Shown here one piece after another: positions 26,642 to 34,586 of a stretch of DNA of 64,000 nt. Position numbers and translations under genes: made by a program. This stretch comes from Sphingobacteriales bacterium. Lineage in GTDB: Bacteria > Bacteroidota > Bacteroidia > Chitinophagales > JADIYW01. The DNA lies in assembly GCA_016719635.1 (NCBI GenBank), contig JADJYT010000004.1:186001-250000 (forward strand), in the 5' to 3' direction. The stretch's first letter is position 1, and each line of letters begins with the position of its first letter. Below the pieces are notes generated by a model, which ran no database searches, had not been told where the DNA came from, and worked only from the letters and a program-made list of their open reading frames with translations.

Positions 26642-27765
26642 TGAAAAAGAGGATTACATTCGTAAAAATTTTCACCATCGGAATCGTTGTAGGATTGAGC
26701 GTTCTTATTTTAAGCTATAACGATTCATTAAGGGTTCCGTCTATTTTTGACGGTAAATTTTATACAGCCGCGTTTATAAAACCGGCAGAACATCCATATC
26801 GTATTCCTGAAAATCAAATTGCACTTCCTGAACTTTCCGGATGGACTGACAGCGCCATAGCTGCGGAATACCAGTATCCGGATTTTTTACTCCAAAGTAC
26901 CAGCACCACTTCATTTTTAGTGGTTCGGAATGATACCATCATTTTTAAACGGTATATGAACGGAGTTAAAGAGGGAGATAACACCCAGTTATTTTCGGTT
27001 ACAAAGGTTTTTGTAACAGCCTTGCTGGGGATGGCAGTCAAGGATAAGTATATTGCAGACGCGGAAATACCTGTAACGGATTATTTTAAAGGTTTAAAAA
27101 ATCCGAAATTCAAACAGCTGACGTTAAGGCACCTGGCTCAGATGCAGTCCGGATTGAACTATGATGAATATGGTAAAATATTTCAAACGCTACAGTATTA
27201 CTACAATAAAAATCTAACCCGGTCCATATACGGTGCTCAGTTTGATACGCCGCCGGGTATGCAGTATATGTATAAATCCATTGATACGCAGATTTTAGGG
27301 GAATGCATAAAAAATTCATTAGGCGATAAGAAATTTCTGGATTATTTATATGAACGATTATGGAATAAACTGGGAATGCAGGATACCGCTTATTGGGCAT
27401 TGGACAGTAAACTGACGCGCAACCCCAAATACTATGGAGGGCTGAATATGTCAGCCAGAGACCTGGCTAAATTCGGCATGATGGTACTGCACGACGGAAG
27501 ATTTAAGAAAAGGCAGTTACTGCCCGGAGCATGGTTCAATTATTGTGACGATACGCTTCACCGCTGCAGGGAAGATGATAAGTATTGTATGGGCTGGTAT
27601 TATTCCGTTGATGATAACGAAAGTGATGTATACTGTGCCGCCGGCTTTAACGGGCAGATTATGCTGATTAATGAAACCAGAAATGTAATTGTTATTCGTA
27701 TGGGAAAAGACCGTGGCGGCGTGGACTGGTACCCGATTATGAAGAAATTATCGGCAGCCGTCTGA
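26641..27765 (+). CDS. Beta-lactamase-related serine hydrolase (class C/PBP-like)
   Basis: A 374-aa protein with an N-terminal hydrophobic anchor (residues 9-25), so periplasmic. The serine beta-lactamase/D,D-peptidase fold is indicated by the catalytic SxxK motif SVTK (119-122), HLAQMQSGL (164-172), YKS at 211-213 in the place of the YxN motif, and AAGFNGQ near residue 333 at the position of the third (K/H-T/S-G-like) motif. The altered second and third motifs are usual in the esterase and peptidase members of this superfamily, so antibiotic hydrolysis is not implied. The length fits the family. It overlaps the preceding barrel-protein gene by one base. Natural substrate unknown. Confidence 0.85.
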   Translation: MKKRITFVKIFTIGIVVGLSVLILSYNDSLRVPSIFDGKFYTAAFIKPAEHPYRIPENQIALPELSGWTDSAIAAEYQYPDFLLQSTSTTSFLVVRNDTIIFKRYMNGVKEGDNTQLFSVTKVFVTALLGMAVKDKYIADAEIPVTDYFKGLKNPKFKQLTLRHLAQMQSGLNYDEYGKIFQTLQYYYNKNLTRSIYGAQFDTPPGMQYMYKSIDTQILGECIKNSLGDKKFLDYLYERLWNKLGMQDTAYWALDSKLTRNPKYYGGLNMSARDLAKFGMMVLHDGRFKKRQLLPGAWFNYCDDTLHRCREDDKYCMGWYYSVDDNESDVYCAAGFNGQIMLINETRNVIVIRMGKDRGGVDWYPIMKKLSAAV

Positions 27766-27815
27766 AATCTATCATTAAAAATCGTTAATAAATGCATTTA
27801 TAGTCTCAAATACCG

Positions 27816-27823
27816 TATTTTTG
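27816..27823 (+). promoter_or_regulatory. Possible -7 promoter box for the first FKBP gene
   Basis: TATTTTTG matches TAnnTTTG and lies 18 bp before the ATG at 27842. No TTG stands at the expected -33 position, so support is partial. Confidence 0.4.
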
Positions 27824-27841
27824 CACTTCAAATTTTAATCA

Positions 27842-28612
27842 ATGAGAGTATTTATCCTGTTCATATTACTGACTGCTTCCACGATAGGGTTCGCTAAAAG
27901 GAACAAATCAAAATCAAAGCCTGCCGAGCCTGTTACCCAGCCGTCAACCACGCTGAAAAATAAGGTGGACACCATCTCTTATTTTATTGGTCATCAGATT
28001 GGCAACGACATGAAGAAGAATGGTGCGGAAGATATTAATCCGTACGCAGTTCAGAAGGGGATGGAAGATGCCCTGAAGCATGATACATCCATCGTAGATG
28101 AAAAAATTGCAATGGGACTTGCTCAGCAGTTCTTTACAGAAAAACAAAAGCAAAAAGCTGCGGAGAAGGCTTTAAAGGCAAAGACATTCCTGGAAGATAA
28201 TGCCAGACGCCCGGGTGTCAAAGTGACTCAGAGCGGTCTTCAATATGAAATTATTCATGATACGACCGGTCAGAAGCCACTGGCAACGGATGTTGTTACG
28301 GTACACTATACCGGAAAGCTGGTGGACGGAAAAACATTTGACAGTTCTGTGGGTGGTGAGCCGGCTACTTTTCCGCTGAATGGCGTGATTCCGGGATGGA
28401 CGGAAGGATTGCAGTATATGTCAGTCGGCTCAAAATACAAATTTTTCATTCCTGGAAATCTGGCTTACGGCGAGCAGGGTGTACAACAGGCAGGAATAGG
28501 TCCGAATGAAACGTTGATCTTTGACGTAGAATTGCTGGATATTAAAGCACCGGCACCGGCAATCCCTGAAGTACCCAAGGCACCTTCCAATATCAAGGTT
28601 ACGGAAGAATAA
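27842..28612 (+). CDS. FKBP-type peptidyl-prolyl cis-trans isomerase, secreted (FkpA/Mip type)
   Basis: 256 aa with a signal peptide ([18 protein letters not shown]). Residues about 40-125 are the helical dimerisation domain of FkpA/Mip proteins ([21 protein letters not shown] and the long Lys/Ala-rich helix). Residues about 130-234 are the FKBP domain with [47 protein letters not shown] and [14 protein letters not shown], which include the active-site Tyr, Asp, Trp and Tyr positions of the family. It should accelerate proline isomerisation in periplasmic folding, perhaps of outer-membrane and T9SS proteins. A Pro/Ala-rich tail ends the protein. A paralogue follows after an (AATC)n tract. Confidence 0.93.
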   Translation: MRVFILFILLTASTIGFAKRNKSKSKPAEPVTQPSTTLKNKVDTISYFIGHQIGNDMKKNGAEDINPYAVQKGMEDALKHDTSIVDEKIAMGLAQQFFTEKQKQKAAEKALKAKTFLEDNARRPGVKVTQSGLQYEIIHDTTGQKPLATDVVTVHYTGKLVDGKTFDSSVGGEPATFPLNGVIPGWTEGLQYMSVGSKYKFFIPGNLAYGEQGVQQAGIGPNETLIFDVELLDIKAPAPAIPEVPKAPSNIKVTEE

Positions 28613-28638
28613 TCAATCAATCAATCAATTAATCAATA
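28611..28638 (+). repeat. (AATC)n tetranucleotide tract between two FKBP genes
   Basis: Seven AATC-like units (five exact, two with one change) start in the stop codon of the first FKBP gene and end about 20 bp before the ATG of the second. Unit number could vary by slipped-strand mispairing and would change the spacing in front of the second gene. Confidence 0.85.
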
Positions 28639-28659
28639 ATAAACTATCAAAACAATTTT

Positions 28660-29442
28660 ATGAACAAAAATAGTATGCCATTGATACTTGCAGCAGTAAT
28701 CGCACTCTTTGCTGCCTGCAATAACAAAAACAGCTTTGTAAACTCAAAGCCTAAAAAAGAAATTGACTCCGTCTCCTATGCCATAGGATTACAGATGGGA
28801 CAAAACCTGAAAGCAAACGGATTAGACAGCACACTGAATGTCGATATTCTTGCACGCGGAATTTATGATGCCATGAACAATAAGAAGCAATTGTTCGGCG
28901 GTGATACCATTACCGAAGTGATGATGAAACACTTTAATCCTCAGATGCATGCTATGATGAAAGAAAATGACCGGAAGGCTAAAAAATTCTTTGAAGAGAA
29001 CGCTAAAAAAGCCGGAATAAAAACGACAGCGAGTGGTTTGCAGTATGAAGTGGTTTCAGACGGAACCGGACCAAAGCCCCAATTGACGGATGTGGTGAAA
29101 GTAAATTATACCGGTTCGCTTTTAGACGGAACTGTTTTTGACAGTTCTGTAAAAAGAGGCCAGCCTGCCACTTTCCCTCTGAACGGAGTAATTCCGGGCT
29201 GGACAGAAGGATTACAATTGATGAATGTAGGATCTAAATACAAATTCTATATTCCGGGTAAATTAGCTTATGGTGCACAGGGACAACAACAGGCGGGCAT
29301 TGGTCCGAATGAAACCTTAACCTTTGAGGTGGAGTTGCTCGGTATAGAACCTAATCAACCGCAGGAAGGTGGAGGCGATAACGCGGCACTTCAGCAAATG
29401 ATTCAGGAAGCCATGAAAAAACAACAGGCGCAAGGCAAATAA
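28660..29442 (+). CDS. FKBP-type peptidyl-prolyl isomerase, lipoprotein
   Basis: 260 aa, paralogue of the preceding gene. The N-terminus ends in a lipobox LFAAC with Cys20, so this copy is lipid-anchored whereas its neighbour is soluble. It has the FkpA/Mip dimerisation domain (EIDSVSYAIGLQMGQNLKANG) and an FKBP domain at about 126-228 with [47 protein letters not shown] and IGPNETLTFEVELL. A Gln-rich tail (ALQQMIQEAMKKQQAQ) is unlike the first copy's Pro-rich tail. The pair probably arose by tandem duplication and is likely co-transcribed; a terminator follows. Confidence 0.93.
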   Translation: MNKNSMPLILAAVIALFAACNNKNSFVNSKPKKEIDSVSYAIGLQMGQNLKANGLDSTLNVDILARGIYDAMNNKKQLFGGDTITEVMMKHFNPQMHAMMKENDRKAKKFFEENAKKAGIKTTASGLQYEVVSDGTGPKPQLTDVVKVNYTGSLLDGTVFDSSVKRGQPATFPLNGVIPGWTEGLQLMNVGSKYKFYIPGKLAYGAQGQQQAGIGPNETLTFEVELLGIEPNQPQEGGGDNAALQQMIQEAMKKQQAQGK

Positions 29443-29463
29443 GCAGTGCCTCTTAATTATATA

Positions 29464-29492
29464 AAGTCTTCCGGAAACGGAAGACTTTTTTT
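29464..29492 (+). terminator. Terminator after FKBP pair
   Basis: A 10-bp stem AAGTCTTCCG with CGGAAGACTT around a GAAA tetraloop, then seven T. Confidence 0.9.
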
Positions 29493-29555
29493 GTGCATAA
29501 AATAAAACACTTCATTACACTGTTTGTTAGTATTTTTAAATAAAGCAAAATTCCG

Positions 29556-30101
29556 ATGAAAATATATACTAAAACGGGTGACAGCGGTACAACTACTTTA
29601 TACGGAGGGAAGCGGTTGTCAAAGGCAGAGATGAGAATTGAAACATACGGAACGGTGGATGAGCTTAATTCGTACATAGGTCTGGTGGCTGCTTACATGG
29701 AAGAAAAAGAGTATACCGATTTGCTGACAGATATACAAAGCAGATTGTTTGATATCGGAACCCATCTGGCGGCAGAGCCCGGAAAGCAGAACCTGATTTT
29801 ACCGGAAATACCGGAATCCAAGATAACGTTGATGGAAGAATATATAGATAAGATGAATGAGCATTTGCCGGAATTGAAGTTCTTCATTTTACCAGGAGGA
29901 ACACATGGAGCGGCCATCTGCCACGTGGCACGAACGGTATGCCGCAGAGCTGAACGCCGCGTGGTACAATTGTCGGAAACCGAAGAGGTGCCGTTGGTGT
30001 TGATTCGTTTCTTAAACCGCCTGTCTGATTTTTTATTTGTATTGGCTCGGAAAACAGCGCATGATTCAGGTGCGGCGGAAATTATATGGAAAGCTCACTG
30101 A
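29556..30101 (+). CDS. Cob(I)yrinic acid a,c-diamide adenosyltransferase (PduO type)
   Basis: 181 aa. It transfers the adenosyl group of ATP to cob(I)alamin to make coenzyme B12. The PduO/MMAB-type trimeric four-helix fold is indicated by the ATP-binding N-terminus TKTGDSGTTTLYGG (5-18), YGTVDELNSYIG (31-42), and the helix ICHVARTVCRRAERRVV with the conserved Arg-Arg-x-Glu that contacts ATP and cobalamin. The end RFLNRLSDFLFVLAR is also conserved. The client is probably methylmalonyl-CoA mutase, whose GTPase chaperone MeaB is encoded at 40299; the mutase itself is not in the window. The gene stands alone between two terminators. Confidence 0.93.
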   Translation: MKIYTKTGDSGTTTLYGGKRLSKAEMRIETYGTVDELNSYIGLVAAYMEEKEYTDLLTDIQSRLFDIGTHLAAEPGKQNLILPEIPESKITLMEEYIDKMNEHLPELKFFILPGGTHGAAICHVARTVCRRAERRVVQLSETEEVPLVLIRFLNRLSDFLFVLARKTAHDSGAAEIIWKAH

Positions 30102-30186
30102 TAAAGAATGAATTCCAGAATCAAGGTGACTGAATATGTGTTAAATATACTGATTGTCAATTGTTTATAACTATTTTATTTTTTAT

Positions 30187-30216
30187 TTTGATTTTTGAAT
30201 TTTAGGCATATATTTG
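30187..30216 (+). promoter_or_regulatory. Bacteroidota promoter for the DUF2795 gene
   Basis: TTTG at 30187-30190 and TATATTTG at 30209-30216, separated by 18 bp, match the -33/-7 consensus TTTG/TAnnTTTG. The ATG follows 46 bp after the -7 box. Confidence 0.75.
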
Positions 30217-30262
30217 CACTCCGTTAGAGGTTCATTTTTACTAAAAATTAAAAATATTTAAT

Positions 30263-30484
30263 ATGTATTGGACGTTAGAATTGGCATCGTATTTAGAAGA
30301 AGCACCGTGGCCTGCATCTAAAGATGAATTGATTGACTTCGCGATACGCACAGGTGCACCGCTTGAAGTGATTGAAAACCTGCAGGAACTGGATGATGAT
30401 GAGGAGCTATATGAAAGTATTGAGGATATCTGGCCGGAATATCCTACCAAAGAAGATTTTCTCTTTAATGAGGATGAGTACTGA
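30263..30484 (+). CDS. DUF2795 domain protein
   Basis: A 73-aa acidic protein that is highly conserved in Bacteroidota, recognised from MYWTLELASYLEEAPWP, DELIDFAIRTGAPLEV and IEDIWPEYPT. DUF2795 proteins are small helical proteins of unknown function. It has its own consensus promoter upstream and a terminator 18 bp downstream, so it forms a single-gene transcript and is probably well expressed. Confidence 0.9.
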   Translation: MYWTLELASYLEEAPWPASKDELIDFAIRTGAPLEVIENLQELDDDEELYESIEDIWPEYPTKEDFLFNEDEY

Positions 30485-30502
30485 TTCAACTCAATGATAA
30501 AC

Positions 30503-30532
30503 AAAAGCCGCTTCAAAAGAAGCGGCTTTTTT
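30503..30532 (+). terminator. Terminator after DUF2795 gene
   Basis: A perfect 12-bp stem AAAAGCCGCTTC with GAAGCGGCTTTT, loop AAAA, ending in six T. The A-rich left arm lets it also act for the opposing SET-domain gene. Confidence 0.92.
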
Positions 30533-30560
30533 ATTTTGATTTAGAATTTTCAGACCTTGT

Positions 30561-30977
30561 CTATGTTATATGACTACTTTTCAGAGACTTTTTTGCCTTT
30601 TTTTTCTCCACATCAAACCAGACTAAAGTCTGCTCGTCCGGATAGAAATTGTAGTTGATGGTGATTTCGGTATTGGCAGGAATAAGCCTGCGTGCCTTCA
30701 CCCGGAATATTTCTTTTTCATAAAATGTCTCGTAGACGGCGTTCGGATTATAAGAGTGGTTGTACATGGCACCATATCCGCAAACTACGCCAGCGCTCTT
30801 ACCGTCATTTCCCCACTGGAAATAATAATGATACAGGTGTGTCTTGTCTAAGTGTTTGCAGTCTTTAGCCGGGCAGACGATTACCGGGCAAACTTCGATG
30901 ATATCTCCTTCGTGTAAATCCACGGTACAAAAAACGCCTCTTCCTTTATTTCGTACTTTCTTTAGATATAGTTCCAT
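30561..30977 (-). CDS. SET-domain protein (putative lysine methyltransferase)
   Basis: 138 aa, essentially one SET domain. GRGVF (12-16) matches the SAM-binding GxG motif. YNHSYNPNA (72-80) matches the NHS/C-x-PN motif that forms the pseudoknot. EITINYNF (104-111) matches the ELxxDY-like motif containing the catalytic Tyr. SET domains methylate lysine side chains of proteins; small bacterial members have few known substrates. There is no pre-SET or post-SET cysteine cluster. The gene is separated from argS by an inverted-repeat segment and shares a bidirectional terminator with the DUF2795 gene. Confidence 0.88.
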   Translation of the reverse strand: MELYLKKVRNKGRGVFCTVDLHEGDIIEVCPVIVCPAKDCKHLDKTHLYHYYFQWGNDGKSAGVVCGYGAMYNHSYNPNAVYETFYEKEIFRVKARRLIPANTEITINYNFYPDEQTLVWFDVEKKKAKKSLKSSHIT

Positions 30978-30986
30978 TTTATATTT

Positions 30987-31038
30987 CCATAGATATAGTC
31001 CATAGTCTATGGTGTATTTGAATTAAGAATATCTATGG
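30987..31038. repeat. Nested inverted repeats between SET gene and argS
   Basis: CCATAGATAT (30987-30996) pairs with ATATCTATGG (31029-31038), and the enclosed CCATAGTCTATGG (31000-31012) is itself a 6+1+6 palindrome. Together they could form a branched hairpin in RNA or a cruciform in DNA. There is no T-run, so it is not a standard terminator. Confidence 0.6.
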
Positions 31039-31069
31039 TCTGAGGACTATCAACCATCGACTGTTATAT

Positions 31070-32857
31070 TTACATCCTTTCCGGTACTTCGATGCCTGCG
31101 ATGGAAAAACATTTTTTCAGGATGTCTCCGGTTCGTTCGGTTAGAAGAATTCTGAAATTTTTCTGTTCGGCTTTTTCGGCGGCTAAGATAGAACAATCCG
31201 TGTAAAATTTATTATAAGTTTTCGCCACTTCGTAAGAGTAGTCAATCAACTGCGCCGGATTCATCTCTTTACAGCATTCTTCCAGTACAATCGGATATCT
31301 GTAAAGCATTTTTATCAGCTCTATTTCTGTTGGATGCAGCAATTCTTTTGCAGGAAGTGGTTGCTTCATGACCTGATTCCCCGTTCCCGATTCCTGATTC
31401 CTTCTTAATATACTTCTTGTTCGTGCATAGGTGTACTGAACGAAAGGGCCAGTGTAACCCTGGAGGTCAATGCTTTCCTTTGGGTCGAATAAAATTCTTT
31501 TTTTTGGATCAACTCTCAGCAGGAAAAATTTTAATGCTCCCATCCCAATGGTTTTGAAAAGAGCGGTTTTTTCAGCTTCGCTGAAATCATTCATTTTTCC
31601 CAGAGCTTCAGTCTGCTCCCTTGCATTTACAATCATATCCCCCATCAAATCATCCGCATCTACCACTGTTCCTTCCCTGGATTTCATCTTGCCGCTCGGT
31701 AAGTCCACCATGCCGTAGGAAAAATGATAGATACCATTTGCATAAGGACGGCCCAGTTTCTGCATGATTAACTTCAGCACCTTAAAATGGTAGTCTTGCT
31801 CATTACCAACCACATAAATGGAGGTATCCATTTTAAAGTCGTTGTATTTCAGATCGGCGGTACCCAGGTCCTGTGTGATATATACAGAAGTGCCGTCGGC
31901 ACGCAGCACCAGCTTATGGTCCAGTCCGTCCTGGGTTAAGTCAATCCATACACTGCCATCCTCTTTTCTGTAGAAAACATTCTTTTGAATACCCTCTTCA
32001 ATGATATCCTTTCCCAGCAGATAGGTGTCCGATTCATAATAGAATTTATCAAAATCGACCCCAAGGTTTTTGTAGGTGATTTCAAAACCGGCATATACCC
32101 AACTGTTCATCGTGCTCCACAAATCCATCACTTCCCGGTCGCCTGCTTCCCACAGGCGCAGCATTTCCTGTGCTTCCAGCAGGATGGGAGCCTGTTTTTC
32201 AGCTTCGTCTTTTGTGTTGCCCAGAGCCGTCAGATCTTCAATTTGTTGCTTATAATGCCTGTCAAATTCAACATAGTATTTGCCGACCAGTTTATCGCCT
32301 TTTATCCCCGTACTTTCGGGCGTTTCACCTTTGCCGTATTTTTTCCAGGCGAGCATGGATTTGCAGATATGGATGCCACGGTCATTGACCAGATTGGCTT
32401 TTATAACCGTATATCCGTTTGCTTTGTAAATGCCTGCCAATGCATAACCCAGCACATTGTTGCGGATATGCCCTAAATGCAGCGGCTTGTTGGTATTGGG
32501 GGAAGAGTATTCTATCAGTACTTTCTGCTGTTTTTCAGCGGGAGCCTGGTTTATGTCATATTGTACAATATAGTCTACCCAATAAGATGTATCGACAGAC
32601 AGGTTTAAAAATCCTTTGATGACATTAAACGCAGTGACATATTTTTTTTGAGTCACCAGATAATCACCAATCACCTTAGCCGATTCCTCCGGATTCTTTT
32701 TAGTCAGTTTCAGTAACGGAAAAACGACCAGTGTAACATCTCCTGTAAAATCTTTCGGTGTTTCATTGATGGTGATTTTGCCCGACTCCACTTCACTGCC
32801 GAACAGAGTGGGAAATGCCTTACAGACCTCCTGTTGTATTTCCTGATAAATATTCAT
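31070..32857 (-). CDS. argS: Arginine--tRNA ligase
   Basis: 595-aa class I synthetase that charges tRNA-Arg. The N-terminal additional domain is at about 1-110. The HIGH-type motif is in SSPNTNKPLHLGH (HLGH at 127-130) and the KMSKS-equivalent is KMKSREG near residue 390. The C-terminal anticodon-binding DALR domain includes YPIVLEECCKE and ends KKCFSIAGIEVPERM. The length is standard. It diverges from the arginine decarboxylase gene, and both promoters lie in the same short interval. Confidence 0.96.
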   Translation of the reverse strand: MNIYQEIQQEVCKAFPTLFGSEVESGKITINETPKDFTGDVTLVVFPLLKLTKKNPEESAKVIGDYLVTQKKYVTAFNVIKGFLNLSVDTSYWVDYIVQYDINQAPAEKQQKVLIEYSSPNTNKPLHLGHIRNNVLGYALAGIYKANGYTVIKANLVNDRGIHICKSMLAWKKYGKGETPESTGIKGDKLVGKYYVEFDRHYKQQIEDLTALGNTKDEAEKQAPILLEAQEMLRLWEAGDREVMDLWSTMNSWVYAGFEITYKNLGVDFDKFYYESDTYLLGKDIIEEGIQKNVFYRKEDGSVWIDLTQDGLDHKLVLRADGTSVYITQDLGTADLKYNDFKMDTSIYVVGNEQDYHFKVLKLIMQKLGRPYANGIYHFSYGMVDLPSGKMKSREGTVVDADDLMGDMIVNAREQTEALGKMNDFSEAEKTALFKTIGMGALKFFLLRVDPKKRILFDPKESIDLQGYTGPFVQYTYARTRSILRRNQESGTGNQVMKQPLPAKELLHPTEIELIKMLYRYPIVLEECCKEMNPAQLIDYSYEVAKTYNKFYTDCSILAAEKAEQKNFRILLTERTGDILKKCFSIAGIEVPERM

Positions 32858-32898
32858 TTTTGCACTGCAATCACTATGGGTAAAGTGTAATTTTGACG

Positions 32899-32931
32899 CA
32901 AAAGTAATACATTTTGTTAGTACATTTGCAA
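32899..32931 (-). promoter_or_regulatory. Promoter for argS
   Basis: On the minus strand, TTG (32931-32929) and TACTTTTG (32906-32899) are separated by 22 bp and match TTG/TAnnTTTG. The -7 box lies 41 bp upstream of the argS ATG. Confidence 0.55.
32921..32928 (+). promoter_or_regulatory. -7 box for the arginine decarboxylase gene
   Basis: TACATTTG matches TAnnTTTG exactly, 33 bp before the ATG at 32962. The closest TTG (32893-32895) is 25 bp upstream. This element overlaps the spacer of the divergent argS promoter. Confidence 0.45.
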
Positions 32932-32961
32932 TCTAATTATTTGTAAACTACCCGCTGCAGC

Positions 32962-34350
32962 ATGAGAGACCGTTATATAGACCTTATCGAACAGACATAT
33001 TACTTCCCTCAGGATGGTTTTGATTTGGAAGATAACTGGCTTCGTTTCCATAAAATAGATTTGAAAAGTGTCATCGAACAACACGGGGCGCCGTTGAAAC
33101 TTACCTATCTTCCTAAGATTGGGGAAAACATTAACCGCGCCAGAAGATGGTTTTATGAGGCATTTGAAAGCGTCGGGTATAACGGACATTATTATTATTG
33201 TTATTGCACCAAGAGCAATCACTTTTCGCATGTTTTGAATGAGGTCTTGAAGAACAACGCCCAGCTGGAAACCTCCAGTGCATATGATATTGATTTGATA
33301 CGTGCCTTATTGAAAAAGAAGAAGATTGACAAGAAAATCCGGATTATCTGTAATGGTTTTAAACCAAAACGCTATACGGATGCTATCCTGGCCTTGATAA
33401 AGGACGGTTTTACCAATGTCGTTTCGGTATTGGATAATATGGAAGAATTCGATGCCTTCCTGAATTTTGAAAAAGACTTGAATATTGGAGTCCGTATCGC
33501 TGCGGAAGAAGAACCTAACTATCAGTTTTATACTTCCCGTTTAGGTATCCGTCAGCGCGACTTGATACCGTTTTATATTGAGAAGATAAAGCCAAATGCC
33601 AATATCAAATTGCGGATGCTCCATTTTTTTATAGATTCCGGCATAAAAGATTCCGCCTACTACTGGAGTGAACTGAATAAATCGCTGACCATGTATGTGG
33701 AATTGAAGCAGGTTTGTCCTGAACTCAACAGCATCAATATAGGTGGCGGCATGCCTATCCGCTATTCACTGGGTTCCAAGTATGATTATGCTTACCTGGT
33801 CGAGGAGATAGTACGTAAAATCAAGAATTTCTGTGATGAAGCTGAAATCGACCATCCTAATATCTATACGGAGTTTGGAAATTTTACGGTAGGAGAGAGC
33901 GGATGTAATATCTTTGAAATCATTGGTCAGAAAAAACAAAACGACAGCGAGCTGTGGTATATGATCAATGGTTCTCTGATGACCACCATTCCGGACGTAT
34001 GGGGGATGAACCAGCGGTTTATCTTATTACCTATTAACAACTGGAACCAGGCTTATCAGCGCACCATTATTGGTGGGCTTAGCTGCGACGTCAGTGATTA
34101 CTACAACTCGGAGGTGCATATCAATCAGGTATACATGCCTAAAATAATCGGTGACCAGAAATTATATATCGGGTTTTTTCATACCGGCGCCTATCAGGAT
34201 TCGTTAAGCGGATACGGAGGTACCAAACACTGCCTGATTCCTTCCCCCAAAAATATCATTATAGATAAGGATGCAAATGGAAAACTAACCTACGAGGTAT
34301 TCGCGGAAGAACAAAGTTCGGAAGCTATGCTGAAAGTTTTGGGATATTAA
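32962..34350 (+). CDS. Biosynthetic-type arginine decarboxylase, PLP-dependent fold III (SpeA-like)
   Basis: 462 aa. It decarboxylates arginine to agmatine, the first step of polyamine synthesis by the agmatine route. The PLP lysine is Lys84 in YYCYCTKSNHF. ETSSAYDIDLI, the Gly-rich phosphate-binding INIGGGMPIRYS, EFGNFTVGESG and the C-terminal FFHTGAYQDSLSGYGG fit the alanine-racemase-fold decarboxylases. It is shorter than E. coli SpeA (658 aa), as is usual for Bacteroidota members. It could also be another diamino-acid decarboxylase of the same fold. It is divergent from argS. Confidence 0.85.
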   Translation: MRDRYIDLIEQTYYFPQDGFDLEDNWLRFHKIDLKSVIEQHGAPLKLTYLPKIGENINRARRWFYEAFESVGYNGHYYYCYCTKSNHFSHVLNEVLKNNAQLETSSAYDIDLIRALLKKKKIDKKIRIICNGFKPKRYTDAILALIKDGFTNVVSVLDNMEEFDAFLNFEKDLNIGVRIAAEEEPNYQFYTSRLGIRQRDLIPFYIEKIKPNANIKLRMLHFFIDSGIKDSAYYWSELNKSLTMYVELKQVCPELNSINIGGGMPIRYSLGSKYDYAYLVEEIVRKIKNFCDEAEIDHPNIYTEFGNFTVGESGCNIFEIIGQKKQNDSELWYMINGSLMTTIPDVWGMNQRFILLPINNWNQAYQRTIIGGLSCDVSDYYNSEVHINQVYMPKIIGDQKLYIGFFHTGAYQDSLSGYGGTKHCLIPSPKNIIIDKDANGKLTYEVFAEEQSSEAMLKVLGY

Positions 34351-34415
34351 CGAATTATCCAACAGGTTCTTTTTTTTCAATTTATTTATTTTTCAATTTA
34401 TTTTGTCCTATTGTG

Positions 34416-34443
34416 TTGATGGTCAATGTTTAGTATAAATTTG
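34416..34443 (+). promoter_or_regulatory. Promoter for the ammonium transporter gene
   Basis: TTG (34416-34418) and TAAATTTG (34436-34443), separated by 17 bp, match the Bacteroidota consensus. The leader to the ATG at 34587 is about 140 nt and very AT-rich, with no clear hairpin. Confidence 0.6.
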
Positions 34444-34586
34444 CTTCTCACTTTAAAAGTTATAAAAAATTAAATGTGATTTATTTTTCGTTAATAAATG
34501 ATTAAACAATGCTATTTCTGTAAAATAATTAAAAATTATTCAATTACTTAGCTAAATCAATTATTAACCTTTAAAATTTATCAATT

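Noticed and set aside
26641..27765. Antibiotic-resistance beta-lactamase
   Set aside because: The second and third active-site motifs differ from true class C lactamases; the fold is shared with many esterases and peptidases.
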